Below are positions 49,001 through 57,110 of a stretch of DNA of 64,000 nt, one piece after another. Origin of the DNA: Sipunculus nudus (Eukaryota > Annelida > Sipuncula > Golfingiida > Sipunculidae); the NCBI GenBank assembly GCA_026874595.1, contig CM049317.1:60360618-60424617 (forward strand). The letters run 5' to 3'. How positions within the stretch are numbered: position 1 is the first letter of the stretch; each line of letters starts with the position of its first letter. The notes below the pieces were generated by a model. It was not told the origin of the DNA. It made no database searches and saw only the letters and a list, made by a program, of their open reading frames with translations. Made by a program: the position numbers and the translations under genes.

Positions 49001-51938
49001 TAACACCCTGCTTGGCTACATATAAACTGTCTCCAGGAACAATATTGTCCTACATGGTGTTTCAAATACACCCTGATTGATGTAGACCTAAACTGTTGTT
49101 AACACAGCACATCGCATCACCAGTTCACACTGACCCTCAAACTCATTTACTGATTACAAATAGCCTTGACAAGTCTATACATAACCAGATCACTGAAATT
49201 TCAAGAAATTCCGAATACAATTGGGTCTTTTCTCGTTAGAACTAATACCTCTGGTAGGTTTCAGGAATCTGTCTACTGGGAATTGTCAACTGCCTGAATT
49301 CTGTAGAATCTTCTGTTACCTACTCAGAATGAACCATAGTACAGACTCTTACACAATAGATAAAATCCTGTTGAATAATCCACCAGCCCACGCAGCACTC
49401 TTATGTAAACAACCAATGACGACATCAAGTGCAACGTTATTAAATATTATCAACTCTGTCTCCCTGACTATACTTCATGATTCTATGAGACTGCATTTGA
49501 CATACCTTGGTATACTAGTACATTTGTGTCACAGGAAAATATGTCTCAAGGTAGTTACCTATCTGTGGAGAGAGGTTGGTGGCCATTAGACCTGTATCTT
49601 CAAGTATAAGCCAAAGAATGCTCTGGGGATGACTGTGCTCTCATCCACATATCATAGTATGATTTCCAGTGTTGGAGGTATCTAGGTTAGGTTTCACCGG
49701 CCTCTACCTTGGCCCCACAGTGGCATGACTGGGACTTGGCCTCGAGCCTTCCGGCCTAGGTGACTCGGGTGCAAGTAGGTTTGAGGCCAATAAAACCAAT
49801 ATTTATTAATTATACAGTAGACATTCCTTTTAAGAGGGATGTCATGTATGGGAGGGCCCCTTTAACTGGTAGATGGTGGACTTGGCCTTAGACAGTGGTG
49901 ACTCGGACTCAGCCTTGGCCTGGCCTCGGACAGTGGTAACTTGGCCTTGGCCTTGGCCTATGATAGTGGTAACTCGGACTCAGTCCTTGGCCTCGGGTTG
50001 GTGACTCCTCTACAATACTGAGGATTTCTGGGCACTTTAGGATTACTCGAGTACTCAAGTCTGTGTAATACTTATGTAGTGATGGAGTCAGTAAGCTTGA
50101 CTCTAGTAAATGTGTGTACATGCATACTGGTTGTCTGAATATTACTGTAAGCTTATGGGCAGTCTATATTGATTCATTTTTGTAGGTCTTTAAACCTTAC
50201 TGGAGTGAAGGTTCTGTTATGCCACTTCCTTTTGCTTCATAAAAACAAAAAAAAAAGCCCTTTCTTGTGCTCAGCCACTAGCACTGAACCAAGTAAAATT
50301 TATACATATGTAACGAGACACACAAAAGTGTTCCTACTGGCCTTGCTAGTAAAGCTTGCTTTATTAGCGAAGTGGTAAAACGTCTGACTGGTGTGTCACA
50401 GGTTACAGGTCTAGTCCATCTTCAGGCCTTGATTCTATTTTCACTCGTTACACATATATTGCATCAGCAAACAGGCATCCATTTGTCTTTTTACTGTTAC
50501 CATGGCAATAAGTACTCAAATCTGGTTCAAGTAATGGTAATTCAATGCTCAAATCCAAAGTTTTTTACCTGTTTAAGCCCTGCTAGTAGGTATGACCTGA
50601 CTTGGACTTGAAAACTCGTGATCAAATGAGACACTACAATAGTATATTATCTGAAGTCAAAACTATTTGTATATGGGATATATGACAGTTTTTTTTCTGG
50701 ATAACCCTTATACTTTATTTTACTTGATTAGACAAGCTTTAGCTCAAGGTTTAATGCTAACCAAAAACAAGGTAATTTTTTATGCAAATCTTGTTAGTGT
50801 ACATCTGAAACAAATTAAAAAAGTATATATTTCTTACCAATTTGTAACTAACAAACCATGAATTGTAAATTTGTAAACAATTTCAGTTACAATGCATTTA
50901 AAATAATAATGAAAAATTGTAATTATTGTGCAATTTAAGTCAAATTAATTTAAAAATGATAAAAAAAATGAAATATTTATATGCAATTTCAGCACCAGCC
51001 TCCGAGGACAACACAAAAAACAGATCAAGAAACTCCAGGATGCCTTTGATGGTTCGAGTCACCCTATGGCAAGAAATTTACCATTAATACAGATAACAAA
51101 CGCCCCCAAGACACCAGAGTCACCCCCGCCATTTTACCCACCCCCCAATCATTCCGTAGGTGTTCAGGCGGACTGCCATAGTGTCTTCTCGATCGACTGT
51201 AAAAGTCTTCAATCTAACGAGTCCTCCACTGCATCACTCCTTAAAGACGAAACACAGAGTATGATCCCGATGACGGGAAGCTTGACAAAGCTCGTGCTAG
51301 ACGGGAAAGAAAAGGAACAACCTAAAGCAGAGCATGGCTCAGATCTCGAACAATCTAATGATAATAACACTGCTGATAGCAATCAAGACACGAAGAAATC
51401 TTCTCCACATGTCAGATGGAGCATGAAATCACAGGACAATGATGATGAAGTGCACAAATTGCAGCCCAATGGTGATATTAATTCACATAATAATGCTAAC
51501 GGTCAGTCGTCAAAATGTCAGGATTCCGAACGAGAACTTGTGACTGAAAAATATTCACTTGATGAGGAAGTGTCCAGTATTGGTGACATGGCGAAAACCA
51601 GTCCTGATGGTTCCGATGGAGAGACCGGTCAGCAGAATAGCAAGGAAATAGAAAGGGTTATAATGGCTGACCAGCACGCAGAGGATACAGGGGTCTCAAA
51701 TGATAGCAGTGTCACTGTTATTCAAAATGAGCTGACGGACACAGGTGCTCTTGATGAGTCATCAGGCGAGAGCAGTTCAGCTGTTTCTGTTGAATTACTC
51801 CCGGAAGTTAAAAGTGTTGCAGTTACCGATCATGTCTGCATGGACATGAATGGCTGTCCTAGTCAAAATGATTCATCAGATATTCAGCCAGATCTGGTAA
51901 CAAAAGGAAGTATCCGCATTGTAGAAGGAGAGGATTAA
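23222..51938 (+). CDS. RUNDC3: RUNDC3-type RUN domain and coiled-coil protein (RUNDC3A/B, RPIP8/9 family), complete CDS in nine exons
   Basis: Joining 23222..23280, 24151..24269, 27100..27233, 30695..30780, 34063..34152, 40661..40741, 43888..44002, 44757..44914 and 50993..51938 gives 1788 bp, 595 residues, all junctions GT-AG with matching phases. A RUN domain spans roughly residues 14-190; diagnostic blocks are R-N-L-L-Y-V-C, G-R-A-W-L-R-M-A-L-M-E-K-R-L-S-D-Y-L, N-L-I-G-L-N-A-L-D-F and V-V-D-Y-T-P-F-L. A charged linker and a coiled coil (about 205-300; Q-K-G-Y-F-E-E-L-V-K-L-R-E) follow in the order seen in vertebrate RUNDC3A/B, neuronal proteins that bind Rap2. The tail (about 305-595) is acidic, Ser-rich and probably disordered, with a PPFY motif at 326-329; vertebrate family members are nearer 450 residues. 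The start is chosen for its Kozak context (G at -3, G at +4) and family fit. The A/B duplication is vertebrate, so one pro-orthologue is expected. Confidence 0.95.
23281..24150 (+). other. RUNDC3 intron with G-rich repeat
   Basis: Holds a copy of the G-rich repeat at 23562-23750 (separate entry). Otherwise AT-rich and unassigned. Confidence 0.5.
23562..23750 (+). repeat. G-rich dispersed repeat (GGGGCAGATCCAGGATTTAG family), copy 1
   Basis: Starts GGGGCAGATCCAGGATTTAG, continues with G-runs, GTCCAACC, AGGAGGACTA, GTCCAGGC, AAACCCTT and GGTTGCTTCAG. The same order occurs at 27301-27477 and, shorter, at 22830-22900. Several G4-G12 runs per copy. Class unknown; SINE-sized. Confidence 0.8.
24151..24269 (+). 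CDS. RUNDC3: RUNDC3 coding exon 2 (RUN domain)
   Basis: TTTTCCACAG acceptor, GAC|gtgagt donor. Encodes residues 20-59 (L-A-V-K-A-M-I-D-K-A-C-K-E ... E-H-I-L-M-F-Q-I-R), matching the first RUN helices; an open frame continues into flanking intron but the family match stops at the splice sites. Confidence 0.93.
25136..26442. mobile_element. 1.3 kb TA-flanked DNA element with CTGTAGATTCAG terminal inverted repeats
   Basis: The termini CTGTAGATTCAG (25136-25147) and CTGAATCTACAG (26431-26442) are perfect inverts, flanked on both sides by TA, as in Tc1/mariner-like insertions. Subterminal TTCGTGG and CCACGAA motifs repeat the symmetry. The interior is strikingly CpG-rich against its AT-rich host and has no recognisable transposase; the short open frames there overlap in several frames and match nothing I know. 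Contains a 28-bp direct duplication at 25427-25482. Lies in the RUNDC3 intron before coding exon 3. Confidence 0.75.
25427..25482 (+). repeat. 28-bp tandem duplication within the CTGTAG element
   Basis: Two units beginning GATACATCGGCT, offset 28 bp, with a third partial CCCGAT start at 25481. Confidence 0.85.
26981..27060 (+). pseudogene. Decayed duplicate of RUNDC3 coding exon 3 with its acceptor
   Basis: TCTTTTCAG (26981-26989) followed by TCAAAACATCATTGG and GTGTGGTGTGACA copies the real junction at 27091, 110 bp downstream, with one inserted base that breaks the frame. A second block, CAACTCTGTGCCTCAG, matches the C-terminal part of the real exon, so the middle of the duplicate has been deleted. 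Reading on from the previous exon meets a stop (TAG at about 27058). Confidence 0.85.
27100..27233 (+). CDS. RUNDC3: RUNDC3 coding exon 3 (RUN domain)
   Basis: CTCTTTTCAG acceptor, AAG|gtattc donor. Completes Pro60 and encodes residues 61-104 (K-T-S-W-Y-G-V-T-D-V-R-W-F-W-E-Y ... V-K-T-P-R-G-K), in phase with both neighbours. Confidence 0.94.
27301..27477 (+). repeat. G-rich dispersed repeat, copy 2
   Basis: Same block order as at 23562 (GGGGCAGATCCAGGATTTAG, AGGAGGACTAGTG, GTCCAGGCTGC, AAACCCTTAAAAAAGG), with two long G-runs. Confidence 0.8.
27650..27925 (-). mobile_element. tRNA-derived SINE
   Basis: On the minus strand 27840-27915 reads as a tRNA-like head: TCATGGTTAAGGTGCCAGA (box A-like) and CAAGTTCAAATCCCA (box B-like) at normal spacing. 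The head is followed by about 190 bp of non-tRNA body (CTTGTCACCCAGAAATAC, TGTGATGGACCAGTATAG). A C-run abuts the head. It is not a functional tRNA: box A is off consensus and the acceptor stem does not close. Confidence 0.7.
28413..30315 (+). mobile_element. HINE/pearl-like (Helentron-related) element with tandem core, copy B
   Basis: Left end TTTTTAACTCAGCTGAC (28413-28429). Right end GCAGCTGAG, the hairpin GACCCATGGGTC (30297-30308) and CCTAGTT. CTCAGCTGA at the left is the reverse complement of the right subterminal motif. The first part (28484-28800) matches a single 338-bp monomer of the 40.9 kb element. It is followed by a GTCT microsatellite (28903-28937) and about five monomers of roughly 290 bp (GATAACTCCAG at 28971, 29262, 29610, 29901, 30189). 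Composite structure. No helicase gene. Confidence 0.65.
29064..30150 (+). repeat. Array of AGGTCA direct-repeat clusters inside copy B
   Basis: Eight clusters around 29064, 29214, 29408, 29556, 29704, 29850, 29988 and 30134. The best read AGGTCAAAGGTCAAGGTCA (DR1 plus DR0 nuclear-receptor half-sites), two per monomer, spaced near 147 bp. The later ones are degenerate. Confidence 0.8.
30695..30780 (+). CDS. RUNDC3: RUNDC3 coding exon 4 (RUN domain)
   Basis: TTAATCCACAG acceptor, CCAG|gtaaat donor; residues 105-132 plus two bases. G-R-A-W-L-R-M-A-L-M-E-K-R-L-S-D-Y-L is one of the most conserved blocks of the family. Confidence 0.96.
30895..31560 (+). repeat. Tandem repeat with CTTGACCTTCAAGGTCAA motif
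   Basis: Three to four decayed units containing AACTTTTGAAG, TTGACACAC, a GACCTTGACCTTCAAGGTCA block (31069-31093, 31351-31373, 31490-31515) and AAATCTGC, preceded by CCCCCCCCCTCCAGGGG. Probably the core of another non-autonomous element. Confidence 0.6.
31635..31670. repeat. Perfect 15-bp stem hairpin
   Basis: CAAAATTAATTAATT (31635-31649) and its exact reverse complement (31656-31670) are separated by six bases. Confidence 0.9.
32101..32645. mobile_element. Possible MITE with degenerate TAGAGYCC...GCCG termini
   Basis: Left TAGAGCCCGGAGCCG and right (reverse complement) TAGAGTCCACGCCG are similar, with weaker similarity continuing about 30 bp inward. Ends are imperfect and no target duplication was seen. 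Confidence 0.35.
32839..33190. mobile_element. hAT-like MITE with AGTGTTGGGAAT termini
   Basis: AGTGTTGGGAATCAG near 32840 and ATTCCCAACACT ending near 33187 form inverted ends of the hAT type. A relative lies at about 17427. No eight-base target duplication could be confirmed. Confidence 0.55.
33310..33329. repeat. 20-bp perfect palindrome
   Basis: ATTACATTTTAAAATGTAAT, within the left half of the hAT-like repeat. Confidence 0.9.
33348..33625. mobile_element. Small element with perfect 18-bp inverted repeats, nested in a hAT-like repeat
   Basis: GGTATGGTTCTCAGGCAC (33348-33365) and its exact reverse complement (33608-33625) bound a 278-bp insertion. The flanks (GGGTAATTGTAATCGATTAC left, AGTAATTGTAATCATAATAAATTAC right) look like the two halves of an older hAT-like MITE. 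Confidence 0.7.
34063..34152 (+). CDS. RUNDC3: RUNDC3 coding exon 5 (RUN domain)
   Basis: GATTACAG acceptor, TTCAG|gtataa donor; residues 133-162 (S-F-Y-L-P-G-S-L-L-L-G-D-E-A ... G-L-N-A-L-D-F). Matches the family block L-L-G-L-N-A-I-D-F. Confidence 0.95.
34608..36630 (+). pseudogene. DIRS gag-like region (broken)
   Basis: C/G-rich region without one continuous frame. Open frames of 142-158 codons at 35170-35646 and 36203-36631 are rich in Pro, Ser, Ala and Arg, as in DIRS first-frame proteins. No zinc knuckle is seen. Assignment rests on position before the reverse transcriptase. Confidence 0.5.
36670..37560 (+). pseudogene. DIRS reverse transcriptase (frameshifted, catalytic box damaged)
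   Basis: Starts with A-I-Q-S-L-L-D-Q-G-A-I-L-E-V-P-P-S-T, then L-R-F-T-Y-Q-N-S-V-Y-K-L-R-A-L-P-F-G, the frame-1 piece H-L-A-D-W-L-V-H-A and L-G-F-L-V-N-T-E-K-S, the order typical of DIRS reverse transcriptase. The pieces lie in two frames. Where Y-L-D-D is expected only a degenerate L-A-D is present, so the copy is inactive. A 170-bp tandem duplication (36672-37016) repeats the first motif and shifts the frame. Confidence 0.8.
36672..37016 (+). repeat. 170-bp tandem duplication in the reverse transcriptase
   Basis: Two nearly identical units starting GCACGATCCTCCTGTCACC at 36672 and 36842. Near-identity implies a recent event or an assembly artefact. Confidence 0.95.
37800..38180 (+). pseudogene. 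DIRS RNase H region (frameshifted)
   Basis: S-L-L-S-W-G-A-I-W in one frame, then A-S-G-V-W-S-P and V-V-A-L-I-N-R-Q-G-G-T-R-S-P-S-L in another, both typical of the RNase H domain that follows DIRS reverse transcriptase. Confidence 0.7.
38525..39600 (+). pseudogene. DIRS tyrosine recombinase (frameshifted)
   Basis: Catalytic-core landmarks of the DIRS recombinase are recognisable: A-G-R-R-S-E-L-H-A-L around 39040 (first Arg box) and A-H-D-I-R-A-L-S-T-S around 39360 (H-x-x-R box), followed by a Y-I-S-R-M-like tail region. Frames are broken at least twice. Confidence 0.75.
39984..40012 (+). repeat. 29-base G homopolymer
   Basis: Uninterrupted G tract right next to the DIRS right end. Confidence 0.95.
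40661..40741 (+). CDS. RUNDC3: RUNDC3 coding exon 6 (end of RUN domain)
   Basis: CTCTCCATAG acceptor, AACAG|gtcagg donor; residues 163-189 (F-D-I-K-S-A-N-L-D-D ... V-V-D-Y-T-P-F-L-V-L-P-N). It lies after the 6.5 kb intron that holds the DIRS element. Confidence 0.94.
40881..42771 (+). mobile_element. HINE/pearl-like element with five 338-bp monomers, copy C
   Basis: Left end TTTTTAGCTCAGCTGAC, then a (GTCT)n tract (about 40940-40970), then monomers marked by TAGAATCTT at 41009, 41348, 41686, 42024 and 42361 (period 338). Right end GTCAGCTGAGCG (42737-42748), the hairpin arms GACC/GGTC (42753-42764) and ACTTGTT. CTCAGCTGAC at the left is the reverse complement of the right motif. No protein. 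Confidence 0.7.
43565..43690 (+). repeat. 70-bp duplication with a 24-base C tract
   Basis: AGGTGCTGTAACTCCC (43566) recurs as AGGTGTTGTAACTCCC (43638), where the C run has grown to 24 (43651-43674). Confidence 0.85.
43760..43801 (+). mobile_element. HINE-like 3' terminus just upstream of RUNDC3 exon 7
   Basis: ATCAGCTGAGCGCCGTGACC followed by TATTGGTCCCTTGTT, the same right-end motif as at 42737 and 48601. It ends 87 bp before the exon acceptor; no left end was identified. Confidence 0.7.
43888..44002 (+). CDS. RUNDC3: RUNDC3 coding exon 7 (charged linker)
   Basis: ATTGTTTCAG acceptor, AAAAG|gtttgt donor; residues 190-228, low complexity and strongly charged (K-Q-N-D-E-K-E-K-E-E-K-R-R), ending L-Q-A-E-Q-K before the coiled coil. 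Identity rests on phase fit and on the family ending E-Q-K-G-Y at this junction. Confidence 0.9.
44469..44756 (+). repeat. Array of decayed copies of the RUNDC3 exon-8 splice junction
   Basis: At least seven copies of the block (pyrimidine tract, cag, GGTTACTTTGAAGAGCTTGTG) lie in tandem before the real exon: exon-like starts at about 44469, 44524, 44579, 44610, 44665, 44695 and 44726, then the real 44757. Steps are about 55, 55, 31, 55, 30, 31, 31 bp. Long units keep 28-33 exon bases up to CTGATG; short units keep about 7-16. The AG is intact at 44469 (TAG), 44524, 44579 and 44726 and lost in the other three. Confidence 0.85.
44757..44914 (+). CDS. RUNDC3: RUNDC3 coding exon 8 (coiled coil)
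   Basis: TGTTTACAG acceptor, GAT|gtaagt donor; residues 229-280. G-Y-F-E-E-L-V-K-L-R-E starts the coiled coil and E-S-V-V-L-E-L-Q-A-Q ends it, matching the corresponding vertebrate segment in order and spacing. Confidence 0.96.
45495..48636 (+). mobile_element. HINE/pearl-like element, copy E
   Basis: Left end TTTTTAGCTCAGCTGAC (45494-45510), a (GTCC/GTCT)n tract (45548-45610), two large units offset by about 680 bp (ATCTCCTACCATNCC at about 45683 and 46365), AT-rich filler, and right end ATCAGCTGAGCGCCGTGACC plus hairpin GACCCATGGGTC (48618-48629) and CCTTGTT. No helicase is visible. Confidence 0.65.
49690..50020 (+). repeat. Degenerate GGCCTTGG/GACTCGG short-unit repeat
   Basis: Repeated words TTGGCCT, GACTCGGACTCAG, GACAGTGGTAACT recur in variable order; the Pro/Arg/His-rich frame on the minus strand is a by-product. 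Confidence 0.7.
50367..50430 (+). mobile_element. Decayed tRNA-like SINE head
   Basis: TAGCGAAGTGGTAAAACGTC (box A-like) and GGTCTAGTCC (box B-like) at tRNA spacing; no cloverleaf closure and no clear body. Confidence 0.4.
50993..51938 (+). CDS. RUNDC3: RUNDC3 last coding exon (end of coiled coil and long disordered tail)
   Basis: GCAATTTCAG acceptor; completes Ile281 and encodes residues 282-595, stop TAA at 51936-51938. The first 24 residues (T-S-L-R-G-Q-H-K-K-Q-I-K-K-L-Q) continue the coiled coil. The rest is rich in Ser, Asp, Glu, Asn and Gln, with a proline-rich patch S-P-P-P-F-Y-P-P-P at 324-332 containing a PPxY motif. No membrane segment or known domain is visible in the tail. Confidence 0.92.
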
Positions 51939-54700
51939 CTTTTTTAATTTTTAAGTAACCGTTACCATGGAAACAGCTGAGCACCTTAAAGGTATTCTTG
52001 TCCCAGCTCTGTTATTGCAGCTTCCTAGTGGCTGTAAATAACATGTATTAACATTTATTAACATTTTTACACTGGCATATTTCATACCTGCTGATTAATC
52101 AATCTCGTTAGTGTTATCACATATGAATATTTAGTGCCCTTATAGTGTGTGGTAAGAAAGGGTTGTTTTGGACATGAATGCCCATGCATTCCTCCATGGC
52201 ATTTAAATATCATAATGTACACATGTGCAAATGGAATTCCATCATATAAAATTATCAGCCAGTGGAATTTCATGATATATTATTCAACCTATGGAATTCC
52301 ACAATGTAGACTTTTTTTGCTTGGTGAATTTCATAATTTTGACTTATCTGTCTAAAGAACTCCATTATATAGACTTATCTGTGGAATTTTAATAATGCAG
52401 CCTTATTTACTTGTTGTATTCAATAATGTAGACTCATTTGACTGTACAATTCTATAAAATACACTTACAACTTGTAGAATTCCAGAATATACACTTATCT
52501 ACCTGTAGAATTCCAGAATATACACTTATCTACCTGTAGAATTCCAGAATATACACTTATCTACAATATTCAAAAATGCAGACATAGCTGAGTGCACTCT
52601 TCACAAAGAAAATACCCAGATGAATACAGTGAAATTAACCAACAGGAAACTCACTTTTTTTTCAATTTCTTAAAGAGATCATACATGTGTCCCTTTATTG
52701 AAGCCCTACTCGTACTTCAAATTATTTTTTTGTGGAATTTATTAATAGGATGACTATAAACTTGTATCAGCTTTTATTTTTTTCTCTTTAAAAATATTTA
52801 ATTTTATATACATTTGTTCATTATGCATGTACATATTACTTACATTATTCATTTAAAATATTTCTATATTATATTAGGATGCATTATAAATTAATTTTCT
52901 GTAACATTTATTATATATCTGCTTAAAGTATAGGGTAAGTTTCACTTTTAAACCTGGTTTTCTGTATTAGTAAGAAAACACTGAAAATTATAGAAGTAGA
53001 AGGTGGAAGTGCATTGACTTTGCAATTACTCACCTGCTACACAGATTTTCATTGGCTAAATGTACATTTATGGATTTGTAAATTATTCTAAAGTTATTTT
53101 GTTTGTAAGTCTTGTCAGACAAAATCCAGGTCCCAAGTGTGGGCAGCACAGGGTATATACCTATAGAGCCATGTTTCCATGTGCACATACATGTATATAT
53201 GTATGTATGTGTATAGCATGAAAAATCACTCATATGATTTTGTAACTGTGGTGCTTCCACGTGTCTGTCAGTGTATATGTGTATGAACTATGTATGTATA
53301 TTCATGAGATTTCACTCAACAGTGTCTGCATGAACAAGTATGGGGATGCTGAATGAAATGATACCATTCAAGCATATTTACTCGGGAAGACCTGCTAGAT
53401 TCACTGTATCACCATTGCTTCTGATAATTCACACATATATGCATATATTCAACTATGTGCAGATGGCAACACAGCAAATTTTTATTATGTATATACACAT
53501 ATATGTGCACAGGTAAACACAGCCTTCCAGGTAGATTTTAAGATACTGTGCCAAACATAAGCTACCTTTGATTAATTACCTGGTAATTAACACACCATTT
53601 GTATCAGGTGGGGAATATTTTCATATGAATTCAAATGGAATCCAAAAAATTAGTATATATTAAATTGTGTTTACATATATAAGGCACATTTTGCAAAAAA
53701 ATGGAAAGACTTACATTTGTACCTTTAGAAAAATTAGGATGAGTAGCAAAAGATACATGATAAAATACTCTGTTTGGTCATGTTATTTAATACAGTGGAC
53801 ATTTGGTATAATTTATCAGATGGAGTACACGTAGTATGATCAGCACTAACTGTACCCAGATAAGTTATGAAATATGAATTACAATATTGTTTAATGTCTC
53901 AAAATTGGTAATTGCTATGGTGGTGATAGGTGGCAAACTATGCTATTGAAAGCAGTAGTAAAGTGGATGGAGTTATAGAATGGATGTATCATGACCAATT
54001 TATACAGGGGGATGTAATCCCAGCATTCAACAACTGTATATCACCAAAGACGTTTCATGTATCACTGACAATTTTGCATGTGTTTTGGTAGCATTATTCA
54101 AAAGAAGCTGCCAATTATTACCTGTGTATAAGTTCCTGAATGTACATGAGAGATATCTGTGTGCACTTGTTATTATGTAAACAAGCGAATTTGTGGAATT
54201 TATATCCTCTGCTTCAGCCTCTTGTTGTCCATCATGCTTGCCCTATCAATATGTTTTAGTTTTTATTTTCGCCTGAAGATGTCTCCACATGTCATAGTGG
54301 CTGTGTTTAGTTTTCATTGTCCCTGAAGATGTCTCCACATGTCAGAATAGTTATCGCATGGAAACTAAAACCTGATGGACAGACAGACAGACAAACAGAC
54401 GGACAGACAAGAAACCCAAATCAATGTCCTCAATACCAAGGAAGTTTTAGAACAAATCAAAGTGGAATTCAGCTTTGTCCTCAAAATACTCTTTATCAGT
54501 CAATCCCTAAGAAGGTAGGGAGGGAAGTGTTGATTAGGTTCATATCAGAGAGAGCGACGCTGGACAGTTTATAATAATGAACATTGTGATTATTTTTCCA
54601 GTTGACTACATACTTTTCTAGATCAGCTTTACATTTCTCTTGAAATTTCATGAATTCTTGTAGTTCTTTCATTTTGTGTGGTTTCTTCTCCATTCATCAT
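51939..54700 (+). other. RUNDC3 3' UTR and downstream region (extent not determined)
   Basis: No further open frame continues the protein. AT-rich DNA with several AATAAA candidates (first clear ones near 54747, 54839 and 54918), so the polyadenylation site cannot be fixed. Contains the GAATTCCA minisatellite at 52200-52600 and a 56-bp duplicated block (GATGTCTCCACATGTCA) at 54270-54345 followed by a (GACA)n-like stretch. Confidence 0.4.
52200..52600 (+). repeat. GAATTCCA minisatellite in the RUNDC3 3' region
   Basis: Three nearly perfect 31-bp units (GTAGAATTCCAGAATATACA at 52474, 52505, 52536) are preceded by about eight decayed relatives sharing TGGAATTYCAT and TAGACTTATCTG words. Confidence 0.85.
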
Positions 54701-55489
54701 AAACATTACTTCATGATAATGAAGTTTAACAATGAAACAGATGGCAAATAAATGAAGTCATACTGCATTAACAATGCAACTCATTTTAGAAGTACTGGAA
54801 GTTGATGTTAATGGAGTCTAACAAGTAAAAGGGTGGCAAATAAATGAGGGTATAGTGTAATTCCTCTGCTGTACATCTTACATATCACTTGGTGGTAACA
54901 GATTTTTGCAACTGAATAAATCACAAATAATGAGGGTATTCTTCACTTAACAGTGAAGGTGAATGTCACTCAAATGCCTAGATAGTTGCCAGGACAAGGT
55001 ATATAAATTATCATCATATTTTCTTCATCACCATTCCATAGGCAAATAAAATTTGCCATAGTTGTCATTGTAAATGAGTAATTCAGATTTTGCTAAAGGA
55101 AATGACCATAGGGAAAAATTGTTCTCATTAGTACTGTGTTGTTTCGTGTTTTAAGGCCTGGGGTCTGCAATTATTTTTATGGTATTTGTTATCATGAATG
55201 TATTAAAAGGGTAGATATTACTTTCAATTCATACATATAACTAAGGTGTAGAGATTATGACCAAGTCAAGAATATGTTATAGGTTTAGATATCATTGTCA
55301 AGTCATGCATGCATTTAAAGAGTAGATATTTCTTTCAACTGTACATTAATGCTTGTTATAAGTTCTCTTATGTAAAGTGCCTTGTGTGATGCTTGTTACG
55401 ACTATTTCATAGCATTGGGGAGACACATATTGATTGAACCCCTGGAAGCAATCATTGTTAGCAACAAGTTATTGTTACACAAATTGTCA

Positions 55490-55690
55490 GTTCTAATTGG
55501 CTATTAATCTAGAACTTAAACTCATGTGTGTGTATGTTAAGAGATGTAATGTTTTAGTAACAGATGTTACCGTGCTAAACTTGTACAGGCTGATAATTGG
55601 CTATTAATCTCGAACTTAAACTCATGTGCATGTTTGTTGACAGTTGTTGCTTATGATTTTGAGATAGACATCACAGTGCTAGACTGGTAC
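55490..55690 (+). repeat. About 98-bp imperfect tandem duplication
   Basis: TAATTGGCTATTAATCT at 55496 and 55594, followed by GAACTTAAACTCATGTG in both; a third partial unit follows. Confidence 0.85.
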
Positions 55691-57110
55691 ATAGTCAAAT
55701 TGTGACTCAAGTCAAACATACTGATAAAAACTGATTATAACTCAAAATTTCTTATTCACCTGTTCTGTATATAGCAGCATTCATACTGTCACTATTATTC
55801 CTAAATTCCACCCCATTTACAGCCTTGCTGGTTATTCATAAAAACTAAATTTTGAGGATAAATCAGCCTGGAACCAGTCTATGTGAACCCGAGTTAAAAA
55901 TTCAAAAGACAATAAGTAGCATTTGTCTGTGTCTCTTTGCTGACAAGAAGAACTCATAGTACCGGTATTTGTCTATTTATCTGAACTACAGCTGATCATG
56001 TTTTACTTATTTATTTGTGAGGGTAATAAACATTTTGAACTAAGAAAATAAGTATATGAATCACAAGAAAAAGAAAAGAGATTGTTTACTATAACTGCTG
56101 CTAGCTACATGACTGATATTATATTTGTGAGGTTTTTGTGTTAAGCATTCTATTGTTAATATCAACACATTTGTATTATGAAAATGTGCTGTGTTTTGTA
56201 GTTGTTGACTTGACATATTTAGGTGGAAGGAGAGTAAAAGACAATCAAAGATAAGGTTGTTGTCATTTAATTAAAGAATAAGAGGCAAATAGAGGAATAG
56301 AGGCAGTATAGGCCTTTATGTAATGTGCAATGTTGAGGCTCTGTCATGACAAATTGTGTTTCTGTCTCATTTGCATAATTAAATAAATAAATCACTGGTC
56401 CTAGTCTCCTTGGGTTGGGATCCCCCCCCCCCCCCCCAGCTTTACAAAATCAAAGATGTTTCTCTGCTGTCGTAACACTGATTCTGTGTAGGGGTCACTA
56501 CCGCCTCTGTGCCAGGGTAAATTTCAACATATGTAGACAGTTTTATCAGGATCAGTGAAACATAACCAGGTATTGATTGTTTGAAATGATTATTGTGACT
56601 GTTTATACTGAATACTGTTTTATATCGAATTATCAATGTTAGTAATTGTACAGGGACTAAAGAGCATGAACAACGCTTTGACATAATGAGCATTTATGGT
56701 TTAATTGTGAGATGAGAGAGACATTACATTTTATATGCACATTTAAAGTATTCATGTTGGTTTAAAACTTTATCTCTTTCAATTGATTTGCATCAGTGAG
56801 TGTACTCATGTAATACCTTAATATAGAGTTCACAGTGATGTTACCTATGACTTGCAATATTGCTTTCTAATCTCATCTGTTGTAATGTGCAATCAGCAAA
56901 TGATAGGGAGGACCTGTTGCAAGTCTAGTCCTCCAGCAATGACCAGCTTGTCATCATTAGGAGGACAGAATAAGCCATGATTCCTTTGATCACACTGAAT
57001 GCAGAGGTGGAATTTTTTAAATATATTGATGTTTGAAAAATATTTCTATTCACAACTGCTACTACAGTCTTGCTGCACAAGTCATGGGACAGATAAGATA
57101 ATTTCATACT

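Larger units (their letters stand above)
48637..50992 (+). other. RUNDC3 last intron, right part
   Basis: Contains a dispersed repeat at 48650-49665 (related to 61350-61645), a degenerate GGCCTTGG-rich tract at 49690-50020, and a decayed tRNA-like head at 50367-50430. No coding exon was recognised. Confidence 0.5.

Noticed and set aside
49909-50121. Pro/Arg/His-rich minus-strand frame
   Set aside because: Product of the degenerate GGCCTTGG repeat.
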